From Chara braunii (lineage: Eukaryota; Streptophyta; Charophyceae; Charales; Characeae), in NCBI GenBank assembly GCA_003427395.1, contig BFEA01000146.1:718609-770579 (forward strand): 51,971 nt of DNA, given 5' to 3'. Positions 40,141-51,115 of this stretch are shown here, one piece after another (positions within the stretch are counted from its first letter, which is position 1; every line of letters begins with the position of its first letter). The position numbers and the translations under genes were made by a program. The notes under the pieces are model-generated. The model made no database searches, had not been told where the DNA came from, and was given only the letters and a program-made list of their open reading frames with translations.

Positions 40141-40153
40141 ACAGCCCTCCTCC

Positions 40154-40571
40154 TTGCATCCACACACACACTGTTGAATAATACCACCATAACGTAGGAT
40201 GCACCATTCAAAGAGGGATTCCTTCCTGCGCTCTCATGACCCGGTATGTGGCGGCACCCTCTGCCCACTCACTGTCTAACTCTGTTCACATTGGATTTGC
40301 TCACGTGGCTGGTTTGAACAAGTGTGGAATTTCACCTCCACGTCTTTCCACCTTCAGCATGGTAGTTTTTGACGATATGCTATTTCACCTCCACGTCTTC
40401 CCCCCTTCAGCATGATGGGTTTTTACTATATGCTTAATTCTTGCACTCTCCACCTTTTCTTTGGGGATGATGACGAGTCGAGAAGAGCCTTGTTTGCCCA
40501 TGGAAAATTCCGACAGTGACTGCGCCATATGTTTCCAGTCCGTCTTTCCATCTCCACTGGTCACAGTCCGG

Positions 40572-40572
<1 letters not shown>
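40154..40572. other. No gene seen
   Basis: Unassigned sequence between LINE G and the CA repeat. TTTCACCTCCACGTCTT occurs twice (about 40330 and 40382), a short duplication of about 52 bp. Confidence 0.45.

Positions 40573-40639
<67 letters not shown>
40573..40639 (+). repeat. (CA)n microsatellite
   Basis: A 67-nt pure CA run. Cys/Val and Thr/His frames over it are artefacts. Confidence 0.95.
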
Positions 40640-40642
<3 letters not shown>

Positions 40643-40666
40643 AGTTCTATGTATGTATGTCTTTCT

Positions 40667-41691
40667 CCTTTTTTCTTTTTTTCTTTTTTTTAACAGCACC
40701 CGCTGCCCCTGTTAGAGGTGATGATAAGAGCACCCACCCCTAACAGCACAGCGAGTGACTCCAGTCTATTGGTGGGGAGTAGCACCTGCTGGAAAACGGG
40801 TCCAGAATCATCGAAAAGAACATAATAGCGAACATGAGGTATGTGCTGCCTCTTCCCACGTAAATAGTCCTCCAGATACCACCTTAAACCTAGCAGCAAC
40901 ACCCTGGATCTGCACACTCGATCTCCCCCCCCCCTTTCCCCCATACCATTGTAGATCCACCAGGGATCAGAAAACAATTCGTCGGTAAGCAACAATGTGA
41001 AATTTGCCATTGCAACAACACAAATTTTGCCGGTCTTTCCTTAAATCCCTGACACCACCAAACTGGTTTAAGCAAATCCATGTAAATATTAAGATGACAA
41101 GCCCAGCACTCGTGCATTATAGCAGGTACATCCACCCGGGGCCGCAAACGACGATAGGATGACGTAACTGACAAAGACTGTAGCTTCTGTGGCTTACATC
41201 TTATAGTGGTTCTCCAGACCCAGACTGCGGGTCCAAGGGAAGCTCAGGAATAGGGAGTTGTAGAGAAGATAATTTCCATCCCTTAGAGGATGAACAATAC
41301 AATACCGTGATCCTGTAAAGAGAATTGAAAGAAAAAAAGGAGACATTATCCTGACTTGTTTGTGCAAGAGAGTGGTCCCGGTGAAGCAGAAACAGATTAA
41401 CTAAAGCCCCATCTGGGTGACTATCCAAAACCTGTCCCACTACTTTGGTTCCATCAAGCTGGTGGCCGCATACCCAGTCGGCTTCCAGGAAGACTGGACC
41501 CTTCTTCAATGCGACCATCCAGGCCAGCGGAATGGAGGGGATGATTTGATCAAGATTGGCAAGTAAGTTATAAGCATACTTAACTTCTTTCCCAAGTTGC
41601 TACACCGATTTCCTATTTTTGCTAACCAGATTCCATAAATCTTTTATTCTCACAATACCATACTTAACCCAAGTGGACCAAGATGACATGC
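40667..41691 (-). mobile_element. LINE fragment H
   Basis: A minus-strand, 5'-truncated LINE. It begins at about 41691 in the connection region (MSSWSTWVKYGIVRIKDLW) and ends with the two-hairpin tail (40805 down to 40690) and a T-rich run (40667-40691) representing its poly(A). Most of the zf-RVT and the whole C-terminal domain are deleted between about 40985 and 40806. No target duplication is evident. The neighbouring CA repeat may have grown from the insertion site. Confidence 0.8.
40985..41691 (-). pseudogene. LINE H ORF2 connection and start of zf-RVT
   Basis: From the right: VRIKDLWNLVSK, a frame break, IPSIPLAWMVALKKGPVF, GTKVVGQVLDSHPDGAL, FNSLYRITVLYCSSSKGW, LPIPELPLDP, a frameshift, SYRRLRPRVDVPAIMHECWA, CQGFKERPAKFVLLQWQISH and CLPTNCFLI. 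This is collinear with 5090-5800 of copy A. The Cys/His part of zf-RVT is missing. Confidence 0.85.
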
Positions 41692-41894
41692 ATTGGAAGA
41701 CGGAGGAATGCGCTGCTCGCGCCCGATCGTCGCAGCAGGCTTGCGAGGTCAACGGCGAGACTGGCTGCCATAGCCATTAGGCTGGTGGTTGGACCGACGT
41801 GTTGTAGGTGACGTCCCACGTCACATACACGTGGAGGAGTGTAGGGTAGGCGGCGGATGAAGGGAAAGGACGCGTCAGACACAATTCATTGTTC
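41692..41894. other. No gene seen
   Basis: Unassigned DNA between LINE H and a tandem repeat. No family resemblance. Confidence 0.4.
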
Positions 41895-42240
41895 TTAGGC
41901 GTGCAACTCGCGCAGCCATAGCTACAAAGCGGATTGTCATTCTCTTTTGTGGAGGATAGTCATGCAAATCGCACAACCATAGCTATCAGGCGGATTTCCA
42001 ATGTGTATTGACAATCTCTTCTGTGGAGGATAGTCATGCAACTCGTGCAATCATAGCTACAAGGCGTGTAGTAAACAAGGGAAGTGACACGATTGTACGC
42101 TCATTTTTGTGGGAGTTTCTAGGGATATTCCAAGCATCTAGCGCAGTCAGCCGTGTCACGGTGGATCACGTGGAAGAGCATATTTATTTCTGTGTAGGAT
42201 TATGGGAGTCTCTAGAAATATTCCACAAATTTTGTTCTTA
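41895..42240. repeat. Imperfect tandem repeats upstream of LINE C
   Basis: TGCAACTCGCGCAGCCATAG (41901) recurs as TGCAAATCGCACAACCATAG (41962) and TGCAACTCGTGCAATCATAG (42036), with TGTGGAGGATAGTCA between. At 42109-42240 a second pair, GGGAGTTTCTAGGGATATTC and GGGAGTCTCTAGAAATATTC, repeats once. These could be part of the 5' untranslated region of copy C, as tandem units are common in LINE promoters. Confidence 0.5.
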
Positions 42241-42586
42241 TTGTCTTATCACACTGCTGTCTAGTAAGAGGAAGATTAGACGGCAGCGTGGCATTATGAT
42301 ACAGCAGGGAGGGATGAGGTGAGGAGGGTTCGGAGGGAGAATAGGTTGAGTCAGAGGGAGAGACAATTGCATGCGGTGATAGGNGAANGGAGGAGCAATC
42401 GTGGCGAACAACTGGAGAAGACCTACGAAGTTTTGTCAAAGGAGGTCAAACTGAGCTTTCACAGTGAAGTGCTTCCAGCTCTACCCTTCTCACCCTACCC
42501 ATTTTGTTGTCACTTTCTCAATACTCTGCCTCCTCACCCCCACCAGCCTTGTCCAACAATTTTTATAACGAAGGTTTAATTTAATT
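42241..42586. other. Possible 5' region of LINE C, no gene seen
   Basis: G/A-rich at 42260-42370, with two undetermined bases (42384, 42388). No coding frame continues into the ORF1 region downstream. Confidence 0.35.
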
Positions 42587-43649
42587 TTGGATTTTTCTTT
42601 GCTGAACCGGGTAATTTCAACACGAGAAATAATGACTCGGATACTACGTCATCAGCGTGTTCATAAGCAGGTGGACTCCACGCTGGTCTTTCGTGGAGCA
42701 ATGCGTCATTTAGCAACAAAACAATTGCAGACACCAGTGAAAGTGACATTGCAGAATCATATGGAAAACCAGCTTTTCGAATCCTCTTCTTATGTATTCT
42801 CAGATGATGAAGTTCTAACAGAGGAAGAGAAACAACAACAAAAATGTCGCTCTCTCGCATTGACGGATCGTCGGGTAGCCTCGTCTGGGGGGAGAGGGGA
42901 AAATCATAGTATTCGATGCTCTCCACTAACCTCTCTCCTGGCCTCCAATGTGGGTCAAGGAAGTGTGGCAGGGCTGGGATTGGGTAGAAGGATGATGCTC
43001 AATCCTCTCTTCGCGGAAGAAACGGCAGCGCTACATCTTCCTTACCTGGCGATAGGGGTTAATGGGGTAAGTGGGAGGGAGCTTTCACTGACTTCAGCCT
43101 GAGCAAGGGGATAAAAACTTCAGGCATTACCACAATCAGAAGTACAGGTCAGCAACGGAAATGTGTCTCATCAATCTGCAGACACAAATTTCAGTGTGAT
43201 GAACACTCTTGCCGAGGAACAGGGAGTTCAAAGTTTACAGTCTCAAGATGGTGCAAATGTCTCGGGTCAGTCACAAAGATCATTAAAGGAAAAATCATAG
43301 GTGGGGGGGGATGACGGGGAATTTCCTCCTTTACAAAGTACCGTAATAAGGGGTGGGAAAAGGGGGGGGAGGAGAAAGGACAGAGGGGGACAATGGGGAG
43401 GGGGGGGGGGGGGGGGGTGAGGGGGAAAGGAGGGGCAATGAAGGAAGGGGAGGGAGGGAAGAAGGGGAGAGTTCAGTGGAAAGAAGGGAAGGAATGCAGA
43501 GAGAGGAGATTGCAGAAAGGAGGGAGGAAGTCGTGGGCAGGGAATCAGAAAGGGAGACAGCTCAACCGTTGATATCATGGCTACAAAAGGCCAAAGGTCC
43601 GTTCCAATCAAGAGTGCTTGAAGTTAAAAGACCTGGCCCTCAGGCTTAG
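42587..43649 (+). pseudogene. LINE C ORF1, N-terminal region
   Basis: Frame 42587-43102 (MDFSLLNRVISTREIMTRIL to GVSGRELSLTSA) continues past stops at 43100 and 43112 with LQALPQSEVQVSNGNVSHQS and SVMNTLAEEQGVQSLQSQ, then DGEFPPL before a G-rich tract. Gln/Ser-rich and probably disordered. The E-F-P-P-L phrase is common just upstream of the gag-like core in plant LINE ORF1s. Whether 42587 is the real start is not known; the codon there is not supported by homology. Confidence 0.5.
43301..43560 (+). repeat. G/GA-rich tract inside LINE C ORF1
   Basis: GGGGGG runs at 43303-43310, 43362-43370 and 43398-43417, then GGAGGGAGG and GAAGGA words. The Gly/Arg/Glu-rich reading may be genuine ORF1 linker, expanded by slippage. 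It causes frame changes. Confidence 0.7.
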
Positions 43650-44220
43650 CCCCTGCTCATTCCTCTCACTAATATTCCGACTGCTCGTGCATTTTTCCTC
43701 TCTAAATTTATCAGTCCCTCAGGAAGCGAAGTTGTTGATAATGGGGGGGGAAAATCAATGATCAAAACGTACCCGACCCAGAAAGTTGCAGAGAGAGATT
43801 TTATTTATCAATCGCATGCAAACAACTAGGTCTTTCACGATGATGCGGGGTACAAATCCACGAATGAAAAAATAAAATGGATTTGTAAACGCCTCACGCA
43901 TTTGAAAGGCAGTCAAGAGGTAGTTAATGAAGATTTTCTAATTCAACCAATCTCTTCGACTACCTTCACGGTTTTGAGTGTACATATTATGGACAAAAAA
44001 ATGATTGATGGATGGAAAAAGTTGCGAGGTCCGTATATATCCATGGTCTCCCCAAAAACGGGGGCCTGATGAAAGACGTAGGCAGATGATGGAAGAACAT
44101 TATTGGGTAGAATTCCGCCACATCCCGATAGAAATTCAGGCAGCCTTTTTATATGATTTTGGGGAGGTTCATGATATAGTTGATTTCATTGATCCACTTT
44201 CAGCGTATGCAGCCTGAAGG
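43650..44220 (+). pseudogene. LINE C ORF1, core region
   Basis: Reads PTARAFFLSKFISPSGSEV, HDDAGYKSTNEKIKWICKRL, VVNEDFLIQPISSTTFTVLS and MIDGWKKLRGPYISMVSPK, then in another frame RRQMMEEHYWVEFRHIPIEI, QAAFLYDFGEVHDIVDFIDP. This aligns with copy B 28400-28860 (EEKIAELDEL, MKENFWVQFDNIQLGYHG, KVVKWILPTPDF). It resembles the RNA-recognition-like core (DUF4283-type) that precedes the knuckle in plant LINE ORF1 proteins; that assignment is inference. Confidence 0.65.
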
Positions 44221-44232
44221 GATGATCATCTA

Positions 44233-44994
44233 ATGTTGGCTCTTAATCATCCGTCCAATGTGCCTTTCAACATAGATGATGTGATCCCTTACCGAGTAGG
44301 GGGACAAGAATATCACATACACACATCCCACAAGCTGCGTCCCTGGTGCTTTCGCTGCAAAGCCTATGGTCATCTCCCTCTGGATTCCTCCTGCGCACAT
44401 AACGCCTCTTGCAAACAAAGAGCGACAGGGAGGTTGATCAGGGACCCGTTCAAAGCTAATCTGTGGAGAACGGTTGACCCGGGTCATGAGGGGTGGGTGT
44501 ATGTGGGAGGATCAGGCAAGGGGCAGGGATCCAGAGGATGGACATGGGAACGCCAAGGTGAGCCAAATTGGGAGTCTAGACCTCCACAGGGATGGATTCC
44601 TTCGGCCTCCTCGCCTCCACTTCCTCAACACCCACATCCTCAGGGAACACACGTAGAAGATAGTCCAGAGAAAGATGGGGGAATGGTTTTTGGCCCACGT
44701 CCTGACCTAGATGTGCAGGAAGCTAATTTTAATGTACTTGGACCTTCACATGCAATGGAAAAATCAGGGAGCATTCCTAGTAGTGGTTCGCTTGGTCCGG
44801 ATCCCAAGAACTACATGCAACCTCTTCCACCCAATGAAGGGGAAGGGGTGGAGGGCTCAACTATTCCAAAGGAGGTTAATCCCCAGGACACTTCTCAGGC
44901 GCAGGAAATGGATGAGAAACCAAGTCAGGAGATGGAGCAGGATCAACCTTTAGTAAGGAGGAAGAGAAGGAAACAAAAAAAAAAAAAAAGCTAA
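44233..44994 (+). pseudogene. LINE C ORF1, zinc knuckle region
   Basis: NHPSNVPFNIDDVIPYRVGG, HKLRPWCFRCKAYGHLPLDSSC (knuckle CX2CX4HX6C, the same spacing as copy B), LWRTVDPGHEGWVYVGG (copy B: IWYVADPCYDGWVFDD), then a Pro/Ser/Glu-rich linker and a basic end RRKRRKQKKKKKS. The frame stops at 44992 directly after a 15-nt A run, and the next block continues in another frame, so the break is a slip in the A run. Confidence 0.8.
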
Positions 44995-44996
44995 TC

Positions 44997-46500
44997 GTGA
45001 GTAAGGGAGTTCCAATGAGACACCGAGAGACACCTTTGAAATGGAAAGGAACAAAAGGCATTGAAGAAGAACAGGGATCAGATAAAAAGAAGGAATCCTC
45101 TGCCACAGTCCCACTCGTGCCGGTAGAAGGAGCAGAGGTGGCGGATTCCTCAGATCCCTTCAGGGACGCATTTGGTCTGGCCCCGATGGAGGTGGACCAG
45201 CAGGTTCCGGTGGATACTCAGATGGTTGACGCCCCTGAACCTACTAGGGGGAATGATCAACCTCAGATTCCTGTGTCTGACAAAATTTCCCAACTTACTG
45301 ATTGGTTGCTCCGACAGTTAAAAATAAAATTTGAAACAACGTCGGAGGATTTCTGGATCAAATCGTATGAGCAATTATACGGTATTCTTAACAATTGCCC
45401 AAGTTTAAGAATGGTGTTGCAACAGGGTTTACCGTCTGGAGCCCTCTGGCCAGTGGTTAGCCAGAGGATGTTGCAGGCAGTAATTACCATGTTTCATCCC
45501 CCCCCATTACAGGAGGCGTCTCAGTCAGAGCAACAGTTGTTGACAAGGTTATCAATATCTTCCGAAGTCTCAAGGGGGTCTCAGGCGTCAGGCATAAGTC
45601 AACAGTTGGAATCACAAGAGCAAGAGGGGGGTATTTCCACAGTCACCCCCCACACCAACGAAGGGGAAGAGTTGGCGATGGTGGTGTCGGATATTGCAAT
45701 CGCTCAGAATGTAATCAAAGACTATAGCAATGAAGAATTGGGACAGGTAGGACAGGCAGGAAAGGATGATGATAGGGTGAGGATACAAAATGCAGGTCAT
45801 GAAGTAAAAGAGGATGCTATAAATGAAGTAATGATAATTACGAAAGAAGGGTTGGTAATGGAATCTCCTCCCGCACAATTAGATAAAGAAAGTATGACCA
45901 TGGGGAAGGATAATCAGAAAAAAGTTGATCTCTCATAGGATCTCAACCTTCAGAGTCAAGAGAGTTTGGGGCGGGAGGTGGTTCCATATCAGTTGTTGCG
46001 GATAGGAAGTATGTTGCAGCCTCAGAACACAAAGCAGCAACAGTCCCTACTGTCACAACAGCTCCAACAGCAGACGCAGTCTAGGCCAGCGTAGCAGACA
46101 GCCAAGCAGCAGCAAGGTCTCTCAGAGGATCTCAACCCTCAGGGCATCGAACAGCAACAGTCCTGACAGGCGCAGCAGCACCAACTCCAGACCCAGTATA
46201 GACCTGCGCAACAGACAACTAAGCAGCAGCAACAACCAAATCAAGGGCTGTTACAACAAGGAGGTGGGGAAGTCCAGCAGGATTTGATGGTGGTTCAACA
46301 ACAACAGCGGGCACAGTCACAAGAACATCATCAACAAATACAGTAGTTGCCACAAGGGTTAGTCTCTTTTCCCACGCCTGTTTCACAGGAAGCAGGCAAA
46401 AGACAGAAACTAAGAAATGTTTTAGAACGAGGTCAGGCAGTCAGATCACAGGCACTGAAGGGTAACCTGGTTGTCCCGGTACGAAAATGGAGCGGGAAAT
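44997..46500 (+). pseudogene. LINE C ORF1, helical block and Gln-rich linker
   Basis: The frame reads DAFGLAPMEVDQQ, DKISQLTDWLLRQLKIKFET and QLYGILNNCPSLRMVLQQGL, the block shared with copy E (17851-18235), then acidic linker to TAG 45936. Beyond it the same frame is Gln-rich (KQQQSLLSQQLQQQTQ) with stops at about 46093, 46163 and 46345 amid CAG/CAA codons, as expected if Gln codons became TAG, TAA or TGA-type stops by transition. It ends near a KWSGK-stop at about 46500. Confidence 0.7.
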
Positions 46501-46571
46501 GAGAAATAGGGTTATCCCCAATAAAGCAAGATCGGTACGGGGGAATAACTCTGAGAGGTTGGACAACATAT

Positions 46572-46907
46572 GTGGAGTATCAGAGTGTCAATGACCGAAC
46601 TTTCAAAAGAGACTTGCATGACTTTCTATCTAAGCATTATGATCCTGGACCTCAAGCGACTCTTACGAAGGTAGGTGGTAAGGCACAAATGACCAAAAGG
46701 GACATTTTTGTCCGCTTCGAGGATCAGAAAGAGGTGGGCCTCAAATGGTTTTCCCACTCTACCTTGCTCAACTTGCAATGTCTTAAGATCAAGGCTAATT
46801 CAGTCTGGTCGGTGGCAAATGTTGTACCCTTTTGTTACTCAATCTTACGAAGAGGAATTCTCCTTTCCTCTTCAGACTTTGAAAATGGTAGTTGGATCCG
46901 GTTATAA
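46572..46907 (+). pseudogene. LINE C ORF1, C-terminal conserved block
   Basis: VNDRTFKRDLHDFLSKHYDP, QMTKRDIFVRFEDQKEV, LKWFSHSTLLNLQCLKIKAN and SVWSVANVV...LRRGILL, ending at TAA 46905-46907. It is in the same frame as 44997. The block is conserved in copies A and E. A short basic/aromatic fold with an R-D-I-F-V-R-F-E-D core could be a nucleic-acid-binding unit, but I cannot place it in a named family. Confidence 0.75.
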
Positions 46908-46944
46908 ATCAAAGGGAGAAGTGGGGTGAGTAGTTCTATTTTAG

Positions 46945-48318
46945 GTGGCTATGGAGGCTTTGCAAGCATTCTATGGGAAAAATCTCGCATGGCACCGAGC
47001 CACTCAGATAGCGGATTTGTATATAAGGTCCCTGAATGTGAATGGGCTTGCCACGACAGATGGGGAGAAAAGGAGAGCACTGATAGAACAGTTAAAAGGA
47101 GTAGGGGGACATACGTGGCCGGATCTTATTTGCAGCCAAGAAACTCACCTCACGGAGTCTCACATTTATACGAGAGCACACAATTTAGCTTGGCCGCATA
47201 CTAAATTTTATTCTCCGGCCCCGCGCAGTGGATCGGAAGGGGTGACCATTTGGATTCCACCGGATTCAAGGGCGGAAATCATTCAATGGACAGCAAATAA
47301 AAGTCAGGGCAGGTGGGTTTCGACATTGATTATGCTGGAATTAGAAGTTATCTGTGTGATTAACGTATATGACCCTAATGACGTTCAGGAGAGGGTGATT
47401 TTTTTTAAAGAAATCATAACTAAAATCCTGAACGGAATTCCCGTCATCATGGCGGAAGATTTTAATGCGGCCCTGGATAGGTGGATGGATCCCTGGAAAA
47501 TACCATCTCCCTGTCCAGCATATGTAGAAGTGGATGAAATAATAATAAACTCACTATGCGAAAGGGAACATTTATTTGATACATACCGAAGGATCTTTCC
47601 GCAGAAACGTCTATTTACATGTATTCGTAATAGCGGATCGCCAGTTCAATCTCGTTCCAGAATAAATTTGATTCTTATGTCTGAAGATTTAGATAGGGCC
47701 CTACTATGGGCTGCTATCTTTCCCCAAAGTCTGTGGCCAAGGGCGGATCACAAAATGTGTGTAGCGCTTTTGGCTTTCAGGAAAAAAACGGATCAGGGGA
47801 AAGGTTTTTATAAATTAAATACATCATTGCTAACACAATGTCAGTTTAAGCAATATATAAGAGATGTTTGGGAGTTCTGGCATACTACTAAAAATAGACA
47901 TAATTCGTATGAGGAGTGGTTTAATAATGGTCTTGCATTTATCGCTAAAAAGTGCAATGAATTTTCGAAACTTCAAGCTAAGAACGAATATTTACAGGAA
48001 ATGAATATTCAAGAACAAATTTTTAATTATGAATTGGCAAATCAATCTCACACTTTACCTGACCCAGTCGATATTCAGGATCTTAAGAATCAATTGTTAT
48101 CCTTAATCAGCAACAAACTAGCAAAGTTTGTGACAGAGGGTCAAATGGATGCTTCATTTTTTGCACTAGCTCGATCACGCTCACAACGTTCTTTTATTAA
48201 AGGACTTATGGACCCAGTTGGGTCTGATCCCTGTTTGTCCTCCTCCTCGGCAGGTGGTCTTAAAATCGCTTATGTGTTTTACAAAAGTATTTTCTCCTCC
48301 TCTAAGAATCCGGAATGA
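46945..48318 (+). pseudogene. LINE C ORF2, APE endonuclease and linker
   Basis: A 457-codon open frame, the longest in the window; its first ATG is 46951 (MEALQAFYGKN). Motifs: IRSLNVNGLATTD, ICSQETHLTES (catalytic Glu), VINVYDPNDVQ, IMAEDFNAALD (Gly before the Asp/Asn pair replaced by Glu), SRINLILMSEDL (Asp of SRID replaced by Asn) and WPRADHKMCVAL (Asp-His kept). The linker has LNTSLLTQCQF, WFNNGLAFIAKKCNEF and EGQMDASFFALARSR. It closes with TGA 48316-48318, beyond which the frame shifts. The two altered motifs suggest that the nuclease is inactive despite the open frame. Confidence 0.9.
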
Positions 48319-49685
48319 GAGGGGAAGATAACATTGCGATAACAAATTTCCTGCAACCTATGACGCAGGCTCTTTGTCAGGAATAAAGAGATTTTCTTGA
48401 GTGTCCCTTAAGCCTGGATGGAATATGGACAGCGCTTCTACAAATGGATGAGGACAAAATGCCAGGAGTAGACGGACTTCCTAAAGAGTTTTGGGAAACC
48501 ATGTGGCCATTATTCGCATCAGACCTGATGTAGTTCTATGATTCAATACAAGATTCAGGTCTGATGGGAGAATTGGTGGGACAATGTATTCTCACTCTCT
48601 TACATAAAAAGGGAGGTAAAACAAATATCGGGAATTATAGGTCAATTACCTTGCTTTCTGTTGTATATAAAATGTTAGTTAAAGCCCTGACCAATCGTTT
48701 GATTCCTGTTATGGTTGACATTATTCACCTTTTGCAAACTGGATTTAATACCGATTTATTAATGGTAGGCATATTCAGGATAATATTATGCTTATCAATG
48801 AAATGGTTAAATTGTCTTGACAATCTAAACAAAATGCAGCGTTCATTTTTATTGATTTTGAAAAAGCTTATGACCACGTAGATTGTTTTTTTTTTAGAGG
48901 CTTGCCTAGTAAAAATGAATTTTGGTCCCAATTTGCATAAATGGGTTCGTATCCTTCACACTAATGCCACGACTAGAATCCAGGTAAATGGTCTTCTCTC
49001 TCCAGAGATAAAGCTACAAAGGTCTGTTAGGCAAGGGGACTCTTTGGCTCCATTCCTTTTTTTAATTATTATGGAAGCACTAGGAGTCAACCTTAGGGCT
49101 AACCGTAATTTACAATGTCTGCGGATTTCTGGTATTCCAGAGGAGGCCATTCCAGTTTGCTCCATGTTTGCAGATGATCTCACGACTATGGTGGATGCAA
49201 TAAAGGACAATATGGCGGAGATTCAAGCCTTGATGGATAAATTTTCGCAACTCTCGGACATGGTGGTCAATTGGGGTAACGAAACTCAAGGTTGGTGGAT
49301 TCATTCCACTGGGGATCGTCCCCCAGAATATCCTAGAGTGAGATGGTTGTCACTAGAAGCCCCAGTTCGCATCCTTGGTATTTCCCTCACGGCAGTTGGG
49401 AAACCTACGACTCACGATGAATATGTGTCTAAACCGGCGATTGACAAAATGCATCAATGGAAGAATAAGCATACCTCCATATTTGGAAGAGCACTCATCA
49501 TCAATAATGTTATTTTGGCTTCTATATGGTATAAATCGGCTCTGTGGGCCATGAGTAATGCACGCGCCAAAACCCTAAAGAGACAGGTTACAGCGTTTTT
49601 ATGGAGGGAAAATCATGAGCAGGATAAGGTAATCCCTAGAGTGGCTTGGCGATACTTGATTCAACCCAAAGCTATGGGGGTCTAG
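48319..49685 (+). pseudogene. LINE C reverse transcriptase (FADD)
   Basis: After the shift: LDGIWTALLQMDEDKMPGVD, GLPKEFWETMWPLF, IGNYRSITLLSVVYKMLVKA and HLLQTGF, another shift, FIDFEKAYDHV (near 48850; first catalytic Asp), a T-run shift at 48884-48893, then an open frame from 48915: FGPNLHKWVRILHTNA, SVRQGDSLAPFLFLIIMEA, PVCSMFADDLTTMVDA (catalytic Asp pair), MVVNWGNETQGWWIHS and FGRALIINNVILASIWYK. Stops at 48385 and 48532 are TAA and TAG. All RT motifs are visible. Confidence 0.9.
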
Positions 49686-51115
49686 GGATTCTTGATCCTA
49701 ATCTTCAGTACCAAGCCCTTGCTTTACAATGGATAAAGAAACTTATTTTATCTACTGATAAACCTTGGTAAGTCATGGCGCTCGAACAGATTCGTAGACC
49801 AGCTCCGGTCTCAAGTGAGGACATTCATCTGCTCTCATGGGTTGAGGATCACTTTTGGACTATCCCCAGGGCAAAGGTAGGCGGAAATAGAGGGGGAGAC
49901 AGGGAGGGAACGAGGAGTGATATGGTCATAAATAATCTGTGGGTAACTCTGCTGAAAATATGGAGACGCCTACAATTACCTGATAGACCATTTCCTACCA
50001 CATACGAGGAAATTTTTCGGCAACCACTCTTTGGTAATAGACGGATCACGGACCTAAACGGATGTATCTTCAACAGTTTTTCCCCACCATGGTGTCAGTG
50101 GGTAAAAAAAGGGGTTACACGTATCAAGAACATATGGGATTCAGATAAGAAAGACTGGAAAACAGGGGAACAGTTGAGGCAAACCCTTCGATACGCTCAT
50201 CATCTTAATACAAGTTTGGATCAGATAATTTTCTCTACACCCCTAGCTTGGGTATCAATCCTTAAGAAAGGGCCCAGGATTAAGGATGGTGATTGGGTGG
50301 TAGGGGTCCAGACCAATGGACAAAAGGTAGTAGGACAGGTGGTTCACATGACCCAGGAAGGAGCTCCAGTGAGCACATGTAAAACAAATAGAGAATTTTT
50401 CTTGATCCATTCTCCTTCAGATCCAGTTTGTTTATTCCCATTGTCCCATCTCTATCGAATCAGGGTCCTCTCCATTTACTCAATCAAGGGGTAGAGAGCT
50501 TTTCATCCAGAAATACCCATCCCGGAGCTTCCTCTTGATCCCGCAGAGTGAGTTTGACAGACTACCAAGAAAGGAGAACCCAGATCACTACAATCCCTAT
50601 CGGTAAAAGCGGTCTATCGTCTTCTAAGGCCAAAAGTGGACATTTCTGCAATTATTTGGGAAAGATGGGCTAGGCACCTTAATCTTGACCTGAATTCAAT
50701 CAAAAATATAATTTTTTTTAACAAAATTAGATAATGACCGACTAAATTTTCATCGCTGCAATGACAAATTGCTCATCGTTGTCTGCCTACTAATGATTGC
50801 CTCATAGATCACTCTTCATTGGAACAAAAGGGTTTGGCCCTACCTTGGTGCAAATAATGTGTATCATACTTTCCTAGCAAAAACATATAGGGAAACTATA
50901 GAACACATTTTTATGCAATGCCCTGGTTCGGTTCTATTATGGAGGAGATGGAATTATGTTTGGAGGGAACTTACTAGTTTGGTTTGGCCTTGGGATTGGA
51001 AGGCCATTCTTGTAGGTCAGTGGATTCTACAAGATATCATACTGACTGCTTTTCAATCTATTTTTTCTTAAATTGGTAGGAAAGCGGTCGTTTGGGTCTT
51101 ATGGTATAAACGTTG
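49686..51115 (+). pseudogene. LINE C connection and zf-RVT region
   Basis: Connection: WVEDHFWTIPRAK, FRQPLFGNRRITDLNG, WVKKGVTRIKNIWDSDKK, DWVVGVQTNGQKVVGQV and LYRIRVLSIYSIKG. Stops at 50492 (TAG), 50549 and 50555 (TGA) fall where copy A has Trp (NRWRAY, EWSWK). Then LSVKAVYRLLRPKVDI, PTKFSSLQ, CLPTNDCLIDHSSLEQKGLA and LPWCK (first Cys; the second Cys of the pair is lost near a TAA), followed by ETIEHIFMQCPGSVLLWRRW with its His and Cys, and SLVWPWDWKA. Confidence 0.85.

Noticed and set aside
40434-40715. Cys/Val and Thr/His frames over the CA repeat
   Set aside because: Dinucleotide-repeat translations with no other support.
42587-43102. Independent host gene encoding a 171-residue protein
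   Set aside because: The frame continues in phase past its stops into sequence leading to the LINE C ORF1 core, so it is better read as ORF1.
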